DNA from: Deltaproteobacteria bacterium
GTDB lineage: Bacteria > Desulfobacterota > Deferrimicrobia > Deferrimicrobiales > Deferrimicrobiaceae
Assembly: GCA_017889845.1 (NCBI GenBank)
Contig: JAGGAJ010000105.1
Location: 1 to 6,324 of the forward strand
Direction of reading: 5' to 3'
Length of the DNA stretch: 6,324 bases
Position numbers and translations under genes: made by a program. Shown in pieces: positions 1 to 6,324 of this stretch. Numbering within the stretch: position 1 is the stretch's first letter; every line of letters begins with the position of its first letter. The notes below the pieces were generated by a model, which made no database searches, was not told where the DNA came from, and saw only the letters and a program-made list of their open reading frames with translations.

Positions 1-311
1 GTCGGGCAGGCGTTGAGGCACCCCGCGTCGTTGCAATGCTTGCAGGAGTCGCTCGAGATCAGCCACCGTCCCCCGGCGCGGTTCTCCGGGAACTGCTCGA
101 TGAACCGCACGCGCCGCCAGTTGGTGCCCGTGAGATCCGCCGTATTGTCGTAGGAGTCCCCGGTGAAATTTACCGCCACCGGGATCTTCTCCACGGGGTC
201 CGTCCGGAAGTCGGCCGGCTCCCCGGGGAGAACGTTCCACTGCTTGCATGCCACCTGGCATGCCTTGCAGCCGATGCAGATCGTGGTGTCGACGAACATT
301 CCCTTAGGCAT
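1..311 (-). CDS. fdnH: Formate dehydrogenase iron-sulfur (beta) subunit, 5' part, runs off the left edge
   Basis: This is the electron-transfer subunit that carries electrons from the catalytic subunit FdnG towards the membrane quinone-reducing subunit. Only the first 103 residues are in the window. Two ferredoxin-type cysteine groups are visible: C12, C15, C18 and C22 in CIGCKACQVACKQWN, and C90, C93, C98 and C102 in CKHCNDAGCLNACP. Their spacing and flanking residues match the beta subunits of FdnH/FdoH-type formate dehydrogenases. There is no N-terminal signal peptide, as expected for a subunit exported with its Tat-bearing partner. The ATG at 309-311 overlaps the end of fdnG by 8 bp, which suggests translational coupling. 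A GGAGG at 323-327 lies 11 nt upstream, whereas the alternative in-frame ATG at 297-299 (four residues shorter) is 23 nt away, so I prefer the first. The family is clear; the choice between fdnH, fdoH and fdhB naming is conventional. Confidence 0.93.
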   Translation of the reverse strand, partial: MPKGMFVDTTICIGCKACQVACKQWNVLPGEPADFRTDPVEKIPVAVNFTGDSYDNTADLTGTNWRRVRFIEQFPENRAGGRWLISSDSCKHCNDAGCLNACP

Positions 312-3300
312 GCTGCGCCCCACCTCCCTTCTTCCCCGCCCGGATGTCGCAGGTGAGCACCTTCCCCTCGTGGATGGAAACGTTGGGGTCGCCCACCATG
401 GGCGTGAGGTTGTTCACCACGTCCCCGTGGGCGCTCCCCTGCCACCCCCAGTGCCACGGCAGGCCCACCTGGTGGACCGTCTTCCCGTCCACCGTGAAGG
501 GGCGCATGCGGCGGGTGACCAGCGCCCGGGCCTGCACCTCCCCCCGGGCGGTGCGGATCGTGACGTACTCCCCGTTCCGGATCCCCTTCTCCCCCGCCAG
601 CTCCGGAGAGATCTCGCAGAACAGCTCGGGCATCAGCTCCGCCAGCCACGGCAGCCAGCGGCTCATGGTCCCGCTCAGGTGGTGCTCCGTGAGCCGGTAG
701 GTGGACAGGACGATGGGGAACTGCGGGTCCGCCGTCTTGTGGTACGGGTTCCCCTCCACCTTCCATACCTTGGCCACGGGGTTGACCTGCTGGGCGTACA
801 CCGGGTTCTTCACGGGGGACTCGTACGGTTCGTAGTGGGTCGGCAGCGGCCCGTCCACCAGCCCTGCCGGCGCGAAGAGCCACGCCTTCCCGTCCGCCCG
901 CATGATGAAGGCGTCGTTTCCGGAGAGCCAGTCGAACCCCAGGGCGAGGTCCTTCCCCCGGAACATCGGCGGCTTCGTCACCTGGAAGTCGATCCCCTCG
1001 CCGGACGGCGCGACCCACTTCCCGATGACCGGCTTCCCCGCGGGGTCCTTCGTCCCGCTGTCCGCCGCGGGATCCCAGTAGACGAGCTTCTTCCGCTCCG
1101 ACCAGGGGCGCCCCGCCGCGTCCGCCGAGGCGCGGTTGTACATGATGTGGCGGTTCGCCGGCCAGGCGAACCCCCACCCGGGCGAGATCCACGCGTCCGC
1201 CTTGCGCGACGCCGCCCGGTTCTTCCCCTCCTCCGGGACGACGCCGGTGTAGATCCACGCGCCGCACGCCGTGGAACCGTCCTCCTTCAGGAGGGCGAAC
1301 GTGGGCAGCGGCTTCCCGTCGGCGACGGTGTACCCGTTGATCTCCTTCAGGATCCTGTACGCCGACGGCTCGTCCTTCACGCGCCAGGCGGCCACCTCCC
1401 GGCTTTCCGGCTCGTACTCCCATGTCACGTTCCGGATCGCCCAGTCCCGGGGGCTCGCGGACTCCTTGTACATCGCTTTCAGCCGTTTCCCGAGGTGGTA
1501 CGTGAACCAGGTGTCGCTGCGCGCGTCGTCCGGCGGGTCCACCGCCTTGTCGTGTGCCTGTACCAGCCGTTGGGTGTTGGTGAAGGTCCCGTCCATCTCC
1601 GGAACCTCGGCGGCGGGGAGGAAGAAGACCTCCGTCCGGATGTCCTTCGGGGACAGTTCCCCGGACTTCACCTCCGGCGAGTTCCGCCAGAAGGCCGCCG
1701 TCTCCGTCTCGAAGAAGTCCCGGACGACCATCCACGAAAGCTTCGCGAGCGCCTTACGCTGGAACCGCGCGTTCTGCCCCCCGACGGCGGGGTTCTGCCC
1801 CATCACGAGGAATCCCTGGATCTTCCCCTCCGCCATGGAGAGGAACATGGGCATGTGGGAGTGGTCCCCGGTGATCCTGGGGTGGTAGTCGTAGCCGTAG
1901 TCGTTCGCCGCCGTGGCGGCCTCCCCGAACTGTGCCTTCAGGTACGAGACGATGAACTTCGGGTAATTTCCCCAGAAGCTCGTGGCCACCGGGCCCCCTT
2001 CCGTCACCACGAAATCCTTCAGGGTGTCGTGGGCTTTCCGGCCGTCCGGCATGTTCAGGTATCCCGGGAGGGAGTGGTAGAGGGTGGCGATGTCGGTGGA
2101 TCCCTGGATCGTGGCGTGGCCCCGGAGCGCCAGCACCCCGCCGCCGGGCCGCCCGATGTTCCCCAGCAGCGCCTGGAGCATCGCCGCGTTCCGGATGATC
2201 TGGACCCCCACGGTGTGCTGCGTCCACCCCACCGCGTACGTGATGTTCGACGTCTTCTCCCGCCCGGAGTTCGCAAGCAGCGTTTCGGCGACCGAAAGGA
2301 ACCCCTCCTTCGGGCAGCCGCACACGCGCTCCACCATCTCCGGGGTGTACCGGGAGAAGTGCCGCTTCACGACCTGGAGCACGCAGCGGGGATTCTTCAT
2401 CGACGGATCGGTCTTCGGCCGTCCCGGAACCTTTCGCAGCAGCAGGTCGGAGAGCGTTTCGGGTTTCCCCGCCGGGGGCGACGGCGGCGGGTTCCGCTGG
2501 TACGCCCAGCTCGCGTTGTCGTACTTCTTCCCGTCCGGCGACAGCCCCGAGAAGACCCCGCCCAGGTCCTCCGTGTCCTTATAGTCCGGGGAGACCAGCG
2601 TCGCCGCGTTGGTGAAGTTGACGGCGTACTCCCGGAAGAACGGGTCCGTGTTCCACCGTTCGCTTTCGAGGACGTGGCGGATGATCCCGCCGAGGAAGAC
2701 GATATCGGTGCCCGCCCGGATGGGGACGTGGACGTCGCACATCGCCGAGGTGCGGGTGAAGCGCGGGTCGACGTGCATCAGCACCGCATCGTGCTCGGTC
2801 TTCGCCTTCAGCGGCCAGCGGAACGCCACGGGGTGGCACTCCGCCATGTTGGAGCCCATGATGAGGACCGCGTCCGAATTCGCGAGGTCGCGGGGGAAGG
2901 TGGTGGACCCGCCGCGGCCGAAAGTGACCCCCAGACCGGGGACCGTGGAGGAGTGTCATATCCGCGCCTGGTTCTCGACGAAGACGACCCCCAGGGAGTG
3001 CATCAGCTTCTGGTGGATGTAGTTCCACTCGTTGTCCATCGTGGCGCCGCCCAGCGAGGCGATGGCGTACGTGTTCATCACCCGCTTCTTCGCCGTCCCG
3101 CCTTTTCCGTCCGGCATGTCCTGGAACTCGTTGAAGGCCGCATCCCGCGTCTCCTTCACCCGCTCCGCGATCCGGTCCATCGCCCAGGAGAGGGGCTTCT
3201 CCTCCCACCGGTCGCTCCCGGGGGCGCGGTACTTCACCTTCGTCCACCGGTGCGGATTGTCCACCAGCTGGTAGGTGGCGGCGCCCTTCGGGCAGAGAGT

Positions 3301-3579
3301 CCCCTCGCTGATCGGGGAGTCCGGGTTCCCCTGGATGTCGAGGATCTTCCCCGCCGCAGGGTCCACCGTGACGATTTGGCCGCACCCGACCGCGCAGTAG
3401 GGACAGATGCTCGGCACCTCCTTCCCCTTCTTGAGGGGAACCGCAAGCGCCTTGGCCTCTACGGGCCGCGGGTCGATCCCCAGCGCGACGAGCTCGACCG
3501 CGACCGCCGTGCCCGCCACGCCCGCCGTACCTTTCAGGAAGTCCCTGCGGGTAAGCTTTCCGCCGGTTCGCTCCGCCAT
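304..3579 (-). CDS. fdnG: Selenocysteine-containing formate dehydrogenase, major (catalytic) subunit, FdnG/FdoG type
   Basis: It catalyses formate oxidation to CO2 at a Mo (or W) bis-pterin guanine dinucleotide centre, normally on the periplasmic side. The product is 1091 residues, somewhat longer than E. coli FdnG (about 1015). Seen in order: a twin-arginine signal TRRDFLKG at residues 10-17 followed by a hydrophobic stretch; the [4Fe-4S] cysteines C59, C62, C66 and C96 with the conserved LCPKG; then an in-frame TGA (complement of 2956-2958) at residue 208 within NQARI-U-HSSTV, where E. coli FdnG has NQARV-U-HGPTV. Later motifs include GWTQHTVG (451-458), ALRGHATIQG (Arg486 probably matches the essential active-site Arg of FdhF) and a C-terminal pterin-dinucleotide binding domain from about 954. 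The start is fixed by AAAGGAGG 6 nt upstream and by the Tat motif, although the frame stays open further upstream. A gene caller ignoring Sec would split it into two ORFs. A proline-rich insertion is seen near residues 362-398. It is co-transcribed with fdnH. Confidence 0.95.
2924..2958 (-). promoter_or_regulatory. UGA selenocysteine codon and bacterial SECIS-like hairpin
   Basis: The UGA is at 2958-2956 on the minus strand. Downstream, CCCC (2941-2938) pairs with GGGG (2932-2929) and closes the loop GGUCU (2937-2933). U·G and G·U wobbles and a G-C pair extend the stem to about 2944/2926. As I recall the E. coli fdhF SECIS, its GGUCU apical loop begins at the seventh codon after UGA, and the same register is seen here. 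Established knowledge: in bacteria SelB binds this loop and delivers Sec-tRNA. The role here is inferred from sequence and register. It implies selA, selB, selC and selD elsewhere in the genome. Confidence 0.87.
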
Positions 3580-3585
3580 CCGCTT

Positions 3586-3593
3586 CCTCCTTT
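3586..3593 (-). promoter_or_regulatory. Strong ribosome binding site deciding the fdnG start
   Basis: AAAGGAGG on the minus strand lies 6 nt upstream of the ATG at 3579-3577. The reading frame is open for 70 more codons upstream, so this near-perfect Shine-Dalgarno sequence, together with the Tat motif starting ten residues in, selects the start. Confidence 0.85.
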
Positions 3594-3626
3594 CCCCGTG
3601 CCGTCGGTCCGGCCGAAACCACCGAT

Positions 3627-3659
3627 AAAAAAAAAGGGCGGACCGGATTCGGCCCGCCC
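3627..3659 (-). terminator. Intrinsic terminator in the fdnG leader (candidate attenuator)
   Basis: Reading the minus strand, GGGCGG (3659-3654) pairs with CCGCCC (3641-3636), an inner CCG pairs with CGG around an AATC loop with one mismatch between the two stems, and nine T residues follow (3635-3627). This is a textbook rho-independent terminator for minus-strand transcription. On the plus strand no T tract follows the hairpin, so it acts one way only. It lies about 48 nt upstream of the fdnG start in the same direction, and the remaining gap leaves little room for a promoter. fdnG transcripts must therefore probably read through it, which points to attenuation. The terminator structure is seen; the regulatory role is inferred. 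Confidence 0.82.
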
Positions 3660-3667
3660 CTTGCGTC

Positions 3668-3730
3668 CTAAAGCCGCACGCGCTTTCCCGCGCGCGGCGT
3701 TCGCTTCCTTTCCCGCAACCGGAACGCCAT
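3668..3730 (-). CDS. Possible 20-residue leader ORF upstream of the fdnG terminator
   Basis: An ATG at 3730-3728 opens a 20-codon frame ending in TAG at 3670-3668, eight nt before the terminator stem. The encoded peptide is very basic, with 7 Arg and 2 Lys. The ATG sits in a perfect 10-bp palindrome, CGCCATGGCG (3725-3734). The only upstream purine-rich stretch is a G run, a poor Shine-Dalgarno match. High GC content makes Arg codons common, so the composition is weak evidence. It could be a leader peptide for ribosome-mediated attenuation or a chance frame. I do not recognise the peptide. Confidence 0.18.
   Translation of the reverse strand: MAFRLRERKRTPRAGKRVRL
3673..3698 (-). other. Strong stem-loop in the fdnG leader RNA
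   Basis: Ten consecutive base pairs (nine Watson-Crick and one G·U) close a GGAAAG loop, 13 nt upstream of the terminator hairpin. A second stem, GGCGTTC (3728-3722) with GAACGCC (3702-3696), would share bases 3696-3698 with this one, so the two cannot both form completely. A TTGCG/CGCAA pairing (around 3718-3714 with 3665-3661) could enclose the stem-loop. No T tract follows it, so it is not itself a terminator. It may be part of a cis-regulatory RNA; I cannot assign a known class by eye. Confidence 0.5.
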
Positions 3731-3759
3731 GGCGCCCCCCGCTTGTGGATTGCACGGGG

Positions 3760-3789
3760 AATATACCACGGCCGGGATCCCACCAGCAA
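3760..3789 (-). promoter_or_regulatory. Candidate promoter of the fdnGH operon
   Basis: On the minus strand TTGCTG (3789-3784) is followed after 18 nt by TATATT (3765-3760). The -10 box matches the sigma-70 consensus at five of six positions; the -35 box matches only at TTG. Transcription would begin near 3753 and give a leader of about 170 nt containing the stem-loop and terminator. No FNR-like or sigma-54-like site was recognised nearby. Position supports it, but it rests on a consensus match only. Confidence 0.4.
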
Positions 3790-3814
3790 TCACTACGAAT
3801 AGCGGGTCCCCTCG

Positions 3815-3843
3815 TTGCCACGCGCCCGGTCCGGCGGAATAAT
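3815..3843 (+). promoter_or_regulatory. Candidate sigma-70 promoter of polX
   Basis: TTGCCA (3815-3820) and AATAAT (3838-3843) are separated by 17 nt, and each box matches the consensus at five of six positions. The start of transcription would be near 3850, about 30 nt before the polX ATG. Its -35 box lies 25 bp from that of the divergent fdn promoter, so a shared regulator could touch both. Confidence 0.55.
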
Positions 3844-3858
3844 GGAACCGTGGGCATC

Positions 3859-3882
3859 ACGGGTTGACGGGGTGACGGGATG
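3859..3882 (+). repeat. Three tandem octamers covering the polX ribosome binding site and start
   Basis: The units are ACGGGTTG, ACGGGGTG and ACGGGATG, identical except at the sixth base. Each ends in a possible start codon (TTG, GTG, ATG), and each start codon is followed by A, creating an overlapping TGA. The unit of eight places the three start codons in three different frames. Only the last ATG (3880) opens the polX frame; the polX frame meets TGA at 3865-3867. The GGGGTGA in the middle unit is the likely Shine-Dalgarno sequence, 4 nt from the ATG. Confidence 0.8.
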
Positions 3883-5610
3883 AAGAATCCCCAGGTGGCC
3901 AGCGTGCTTCACGAAATCGCCGACCTCCTCGAGTTGTCGGGGGAGAACCCGTTCCGGATCCGCGCCTACCGGCGCGCCGCGATGAACGTGGAGGCGATCC
4001 CGAAGGACGTGGCCGCCATGGGCGAAGAGGAGCTTTTCTCCCTCCCGGGGATCGGCAAGGACCTCGCCCACAAGATCCGGCAATTCGTGGACACGGGAAG
4101 GATCGACATCCACGAGGAACTCCAGAAGAAGATCCCCCGCGGCCTGCTCGAGATCCTGCGGGTGCCGGGGATCGGCCCGAAGACCGCGCGCCTCCTCTTC
4201 GACCGGAAGAACGTGAAAAGCCTCGAGGAGCTCGAGGCGCTGGTCCGTTCCGGGAGACTCGCCGGCCTCCCGGGGATCCAGGCGAAGACCGAGGAGAATA
4301 TCCGCAAGGGGATCGGGCAGCTCCGCAAAGGGATGGAACGGTTCCCCCTCGGCAAGGCGCTCCCGATCGCCCGGGGGATCGTGGACCTTCTGCAGGAGGC
4401 CGTTCCCCGCGCCCGCTTCGCCCTCGCCGGGAGCATCCGGCGCTGGAAGGATACGGTCAGGGACATCGACGTCCTCGCCGCGGGGAAGAAACCGGAGGCG
4501 ATCACGAACGCGTTCGTCGGCCTGCCGGGGACGCGGGAGGTGCTCGAGCGGGGGGCGACGAAATCGTCCATCCTGACCGTGGACGGGATCCAGGTGGACC
4601 TGCGGGTGGTCGCGGAGGACTCTTTCGGGGCGGCGCTCCAGTACTTCACGGGGAGCAAGGAGCACAACGTGCGCCTCCGGGAGATGGCGTCCCGGCGGGG
4701 GCTGAAGATCAACGAGTACGGGGTGTTCCGCGAGGCGGACGGCAGGAGGCTCGGGGGACGGGAGGAGGAGGACGTCTACAAGGCGCTCGGCCTCCCGTTC
4801 GTGCCCCCCGAACTGCGGGAGGACGCGGGGGAGATCGAGGCGGCCATCGAGGGGAAGCTCCCGGGGCTCGTCTCCCTTGCGGACATCCGGGGGGACCTCC
4901 ACGTCCACACGAAGTGGTCCGACGGCGCGCACGACCTCGATGCCGTGGTCGGGGCGGCGAGGGCGCGGAAATACGATTACGTCGCGATCACCGACCACTC
5001 AAAGGGGCTCGGCGTGGCGCGCGGGCTCACCGAGGAGCGGGTGCGCGGGCAGATCGCGGAGATCGACGCGGCGAACCGGAAAGCGAAGGGGTTCCGGGTC
5101 CTCAAGGGGATCGAGGTGGACATACGGGGCGACGGGACGCTGGACCTGCCCGACGCGCTCCTTTCGGAGCTGGACATCGTGGTGGCCTCCGTCCACTCGG
5201 GGTTCCGGCAGCCCGGCGAGCAGCTCACGAAGCGCCTCGTCGCCGCCATCCGGAACCCGTACGTGAGCGTAATCGCCCACCCCACCGGGAGGCTGCTCGG
5301 GGAGCGCGAGGCGTACCCCGTGGACATGGAGGCGGTGATCGCGGAGGCAGCCAGGCACGGCAAGGCGCTGGAGATCAACGCCTACCCGCTGCGGCTGGAC
5401 CTCTCCGACGCCTGGGCCCGGGCGGCGAAGCGGCGCGGCATCCCGCTCGCGGTCAGCACGGACGCCCACATCCTGGCCAACCTCGACTTCATGCAGTACG
5501 GCGTCTCCATCGCCCGCCGGGGATGGCTCGAACCCGGGGACGTGCTGAACACCCTCCCCTTCCCGAAACTCGCCCGGCGCCTGCAGGCGATGCGCGGAAA
5601 GAGGGCCTGA
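3880..5610 (+). CDS. polX: DNA polymerase/3'-5' exonuclease PolX (family X polymerase with PHP domain)
   Basis: This is a cytoplasmic DNA repair polymerase that fills short gaps in base-excision repair; in characterised homologues the PHP domain gives metal-dependent exonuclease and end-processing activity. At 576 residues it matches the B. subtilis and Thermus PolX length. Seen in order: helix-hairpin-helix segments at 52-66 (SLPGIGKDLA), 92-107 (RVPGIGPKTA) and about 128-141 (GLPGIQAKTE); the nucleotidyltransferase motif GSIRR at 184-188 with Asp195 and Asp197 in DID and the third catalytic Asp240 in QVDLR; then a PHP domain from about 337 with H341, H343, D348, D372/H373, E412, H439, H467, D528 and H530. 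All expected catalytic and metal-binding residues appear present, so both activities are likely retained. The ATG at 3880 is the first start in the frame. It has its own promoter and is divergent from fdnG. Confidence 0.97.
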   Translation: MKNPQVASVLHEIADLLELSGENPFRIRAYRRAAMNVEAIPKDVAAMGEEELFSLPGIGKDLAHKIRQFVDTGRIDIHEELQKKIPRGLLEILRVPGIGPKTARLLFDRKNVKSLEELEALVRSGRLAGLPGIQAKTEENIRKGIGQLRKGMERFPLGKALPIARGIVDLLQEAVPRARFALAGSIRRWKDTVRDIDVLAAGKKPEAITNAFVGLPGTREVLERGATKSSILTVDGIQVDLRVVAEDSFGAALQYFTGSKEHNVRLREMASRRGLKINEYGVFREADGRRLGGREEEDVYKALGLPFVPPELREDAGEIEAAIEGKLPGLVSLADIRGDLHVHTKWSDGAHDLDAVVGAARARKYDYVAITDHSKGLGVARGLTEERVRGQIAEIDAANRKAKGFRVLKGIEVDIRGDGTLDLPDALLSELDIVVASVHSGFRQPGEQLTKRLVAAIRNPYVSVIAHPTGRLLGEREAYPVDMEAVIAEAARHGKALEINAYPLRLDLSDAWARAAKRRGIPLAVSTDAHILANLDFMQYGVSIARRGWLEPGDVLNTLPFPKLARRLQAMRGKRA

Positions 5611-5662
5611 CCGCCTCCCGCACGTGCGTGTGCGCATTCCCGCCGACTGTCCACTGTATCCA

Positions 5663-5692
5663 TTGACATCCCCCCGGTTTCCGTCCTATTCT
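5663..5692 (+). promoter_or_regulatory. Candidate sigma-70 promoter of sdhC
   Basis: A perfect TTGACA (5663-5668) is followed after 18 nt by TATTCT (5687-5692, four of six consensus bases). Transcription would start near 5699, giving a leader of about 60 nt. It separates sdhC expression from polX. No clear intrinsic terminator lies between polX and this promoter. Confidence 0.55.
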
Positions 5693-5758
5693 TACGCCAT
5701 TCCATATACGTTCCACGATCCCGAGGCTGCAGAAAATCCACTCAAGAGGGAAGGGCGC

Positions 5759-6324
5759 ATGCGACTACTCTCGAACACGGTAGGAAGGAAGGTCCTGATG
5801 GCGGTGACGGGGCTGTTCATGCTCCTGTTCGTCGCCGTCCACCTGCTGGGGAACACCTCCATCTTCGCCGGGCCCGGCGGCATCAACGCATACGCCGCGA
5901 AGCTGCACGGGCTGGGCCCCTTCGTCTGGGTCTTCCGGCTCTTCATGGCGGCCATGCTCGCCGTCCACATGGTCTTCGGCGTCCTGCTGACGCTGGAGAA
6001 CAGCGCCGCGAACCCCGGGAAGTACGCGGTGAAGAAGATGGCGAAGGCCACCTTCGCCAGCGAGACGATGATCTGGACGGGGCTGCTGCTGCTCTGCTTC
6101 CTCGGCTACCACCTGGCGCAGTTCACCCTCCGGGTGACCCCCGACATCATCCCCGCGGCGCTCGCCGAGAGGCCGGGCGACGTGTTCTCGATGGTCGTCG
6201 CCAGTTTCCGGGTTACCCCGATCACCGTGGTCTACATCGCCGCCATGGTGGTCCTGTTCCTGCACCTGTCCCACGGGATCCAGAGCATCTTCCAGTCCGT
6301 CGGGCTGAGCAACGACAAGGCGCT
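5759..6324 (+). CDS. sdhC: Succinate dehydrogenase/fumarate reductase di-heme cytochrome b subunit, 5' part, runs off the right edge
   Basis: This is the membrane anchor of complex II, carrying two b hemes and exchanging electrons with the quinone pool. The first 188 residues are present, beginning MRLLSNTVGRKVLMAVTG, a typical start of the B-type SdhC/FrdC (cytochrome b558) family. Four hydrophobic segments are visible (about 11-30, 55-79, 103-125 and 155-170); the fifth expected helix lies beyond the edge. Likely heme ligands are H28, H70, H118 and H169; H28 and H70 coincide in number with those of B. subtilis SdhC, and the HLSHG segment aligns with its FHFANG. The start has AAGAGGG 8 nt upstream. 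The flavoprotein and iron-sulfur subunit genes usually follow this gene, but they are outside the window. Whether the enzyme runs as succinate dehydrogenase or fumarate reductase cannot be told from here. Confidence 0.92.
   Translation, partial: MRLLSNTVGRKVLMAVTGLFMLLFVAVHLLGNTSIFAGPGGINAYAAKLHGLGPFVWVFRLFMAAMLAVHMVFGVLLTLENSAANPGKYAVKKMAKATFASETMIWTGLLLLCFLGYHLAQFTLRVTPDIIPAALAERPGDVFSMVVASFRVTPITVVYIAAMVVLFLHLSHGIQSIFQSVGLSNDKA

Noticed and set aside
297..299. Alternative fdnH start at the second ATG
   Set aside because: Its distance from the only good Shine-Dalgarno sequence is 23 nt, against 11 nt for the upstream ATG at 309-311.
2956..2958. The TGA in fdnG as a nonsense mutation or pseudogene
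   Set aside because: The position is exactly the Sec site of the family, reading frame and homology continue on both sides, and a SECIS-like hairpin follows.
3605..3645. A 7-nt complement between the terminator 3' arm (CGGTCCG, 3645-3639, minus strand) and a downstream CGGACCG (3611-3605) as an antiterminator
   Set aside because: The downstream copy is transcribed only after the U tract, too late to prevent termination in the usual way.
163..3867. A 1234-codon open frame on the plus strand running antisense to the whole of fdnG
   Set aside because: It is a shadow of the GC-biased third codon positions in fdnG. The translation is low-complexity Arg/Pro/Val/Leu-rich with no recognisable domain, while the opposite strand encodes a clear, complete enzyme.
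5619..5634. Hairpin after polX (CGCAC and GTGCG, including the palindrome CGCACGTGCG) as a terminator
   Set aside because: The stem is short and no T tract follows on either strand. It could still assist rho-dependent termination, but the sequence does not support calling it.
1..6324. CRISPR arrays, insertion sequences, tRNA or rRNA genes, attachment sites
   Set aside because: No repeated-spacer pattern, transposase frame, terminal inverted repeats or RNA gene signature was seen. The window is almost filled by the four genes described.

Overview
The window comes from a GC-rich bacterial chromosome. It carries a selenocysteine-containing, Tat-exported formate dehydrogenase of the FdnG/FdoG type, a bacterial PolX DNA polymerase with a PHP domain, and the start of a di-heme cytochrome b subunit of succinate dehydrogenase/fumarate reductase. 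This combination fits an anaerobic or facultative Gram-negative respirer, for example a deltaproteobacterial (Desulfuromonadia-like) lineage. That placement is inferred from gene content and composition; no taxonomic marker is present.

Layout. Minus strand, 3579 down to 1: fdnG (catalytic subunit, 1091 residues, with an in-frame UGA read as selenocysteine 208) followed with an 8-bp overlap by the 5' part of fdnH (iron-sulfur subunit), which runs off the left edge. Plus strand: polX (3880-5610), then the 5' part of sdhC/frdC (5759 to the right edge). The 300-bp divergent intergenic region (3580-3879) holds a candidate promoter for each direction, with the two -35 boxes 25 bp apart. On the fdn side it also holds a structured leader that contains a textbook intrinsic terminator pointing in the same direction as fdnG. 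The 148-bp gap between polX and sdhC contains a promoter with a perfect TTGACA box.

How the genes work together. FdnG and FdnH would oxidise formate in the periplasm and pass electrons through Fe-S clusters, presumably to a membrane subunit and the quinone pool; such a subunit would lie beyond the left edge. SdhC/FrdC belongs to a second quinone-linked complex. PolX is a DNA repair polymerase and appears functionally unrelated, with its own promoter.

The most notable points are: the UGA-Sec codon with a SECIS-like hairpin in the same codon register as that of E. coli fdhF, as I recall it; the intrinsic terminator between the only plausible fdn promoter and the fdnG start, which suggests transcription attenuation; a possible 20-codon leader ORF and mutually exclusive stems just upstream of that terminator; and three tandem octamers at the polX start, each carrying a start codon in a different frame. 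I did not find a wholly new multi-gene system.
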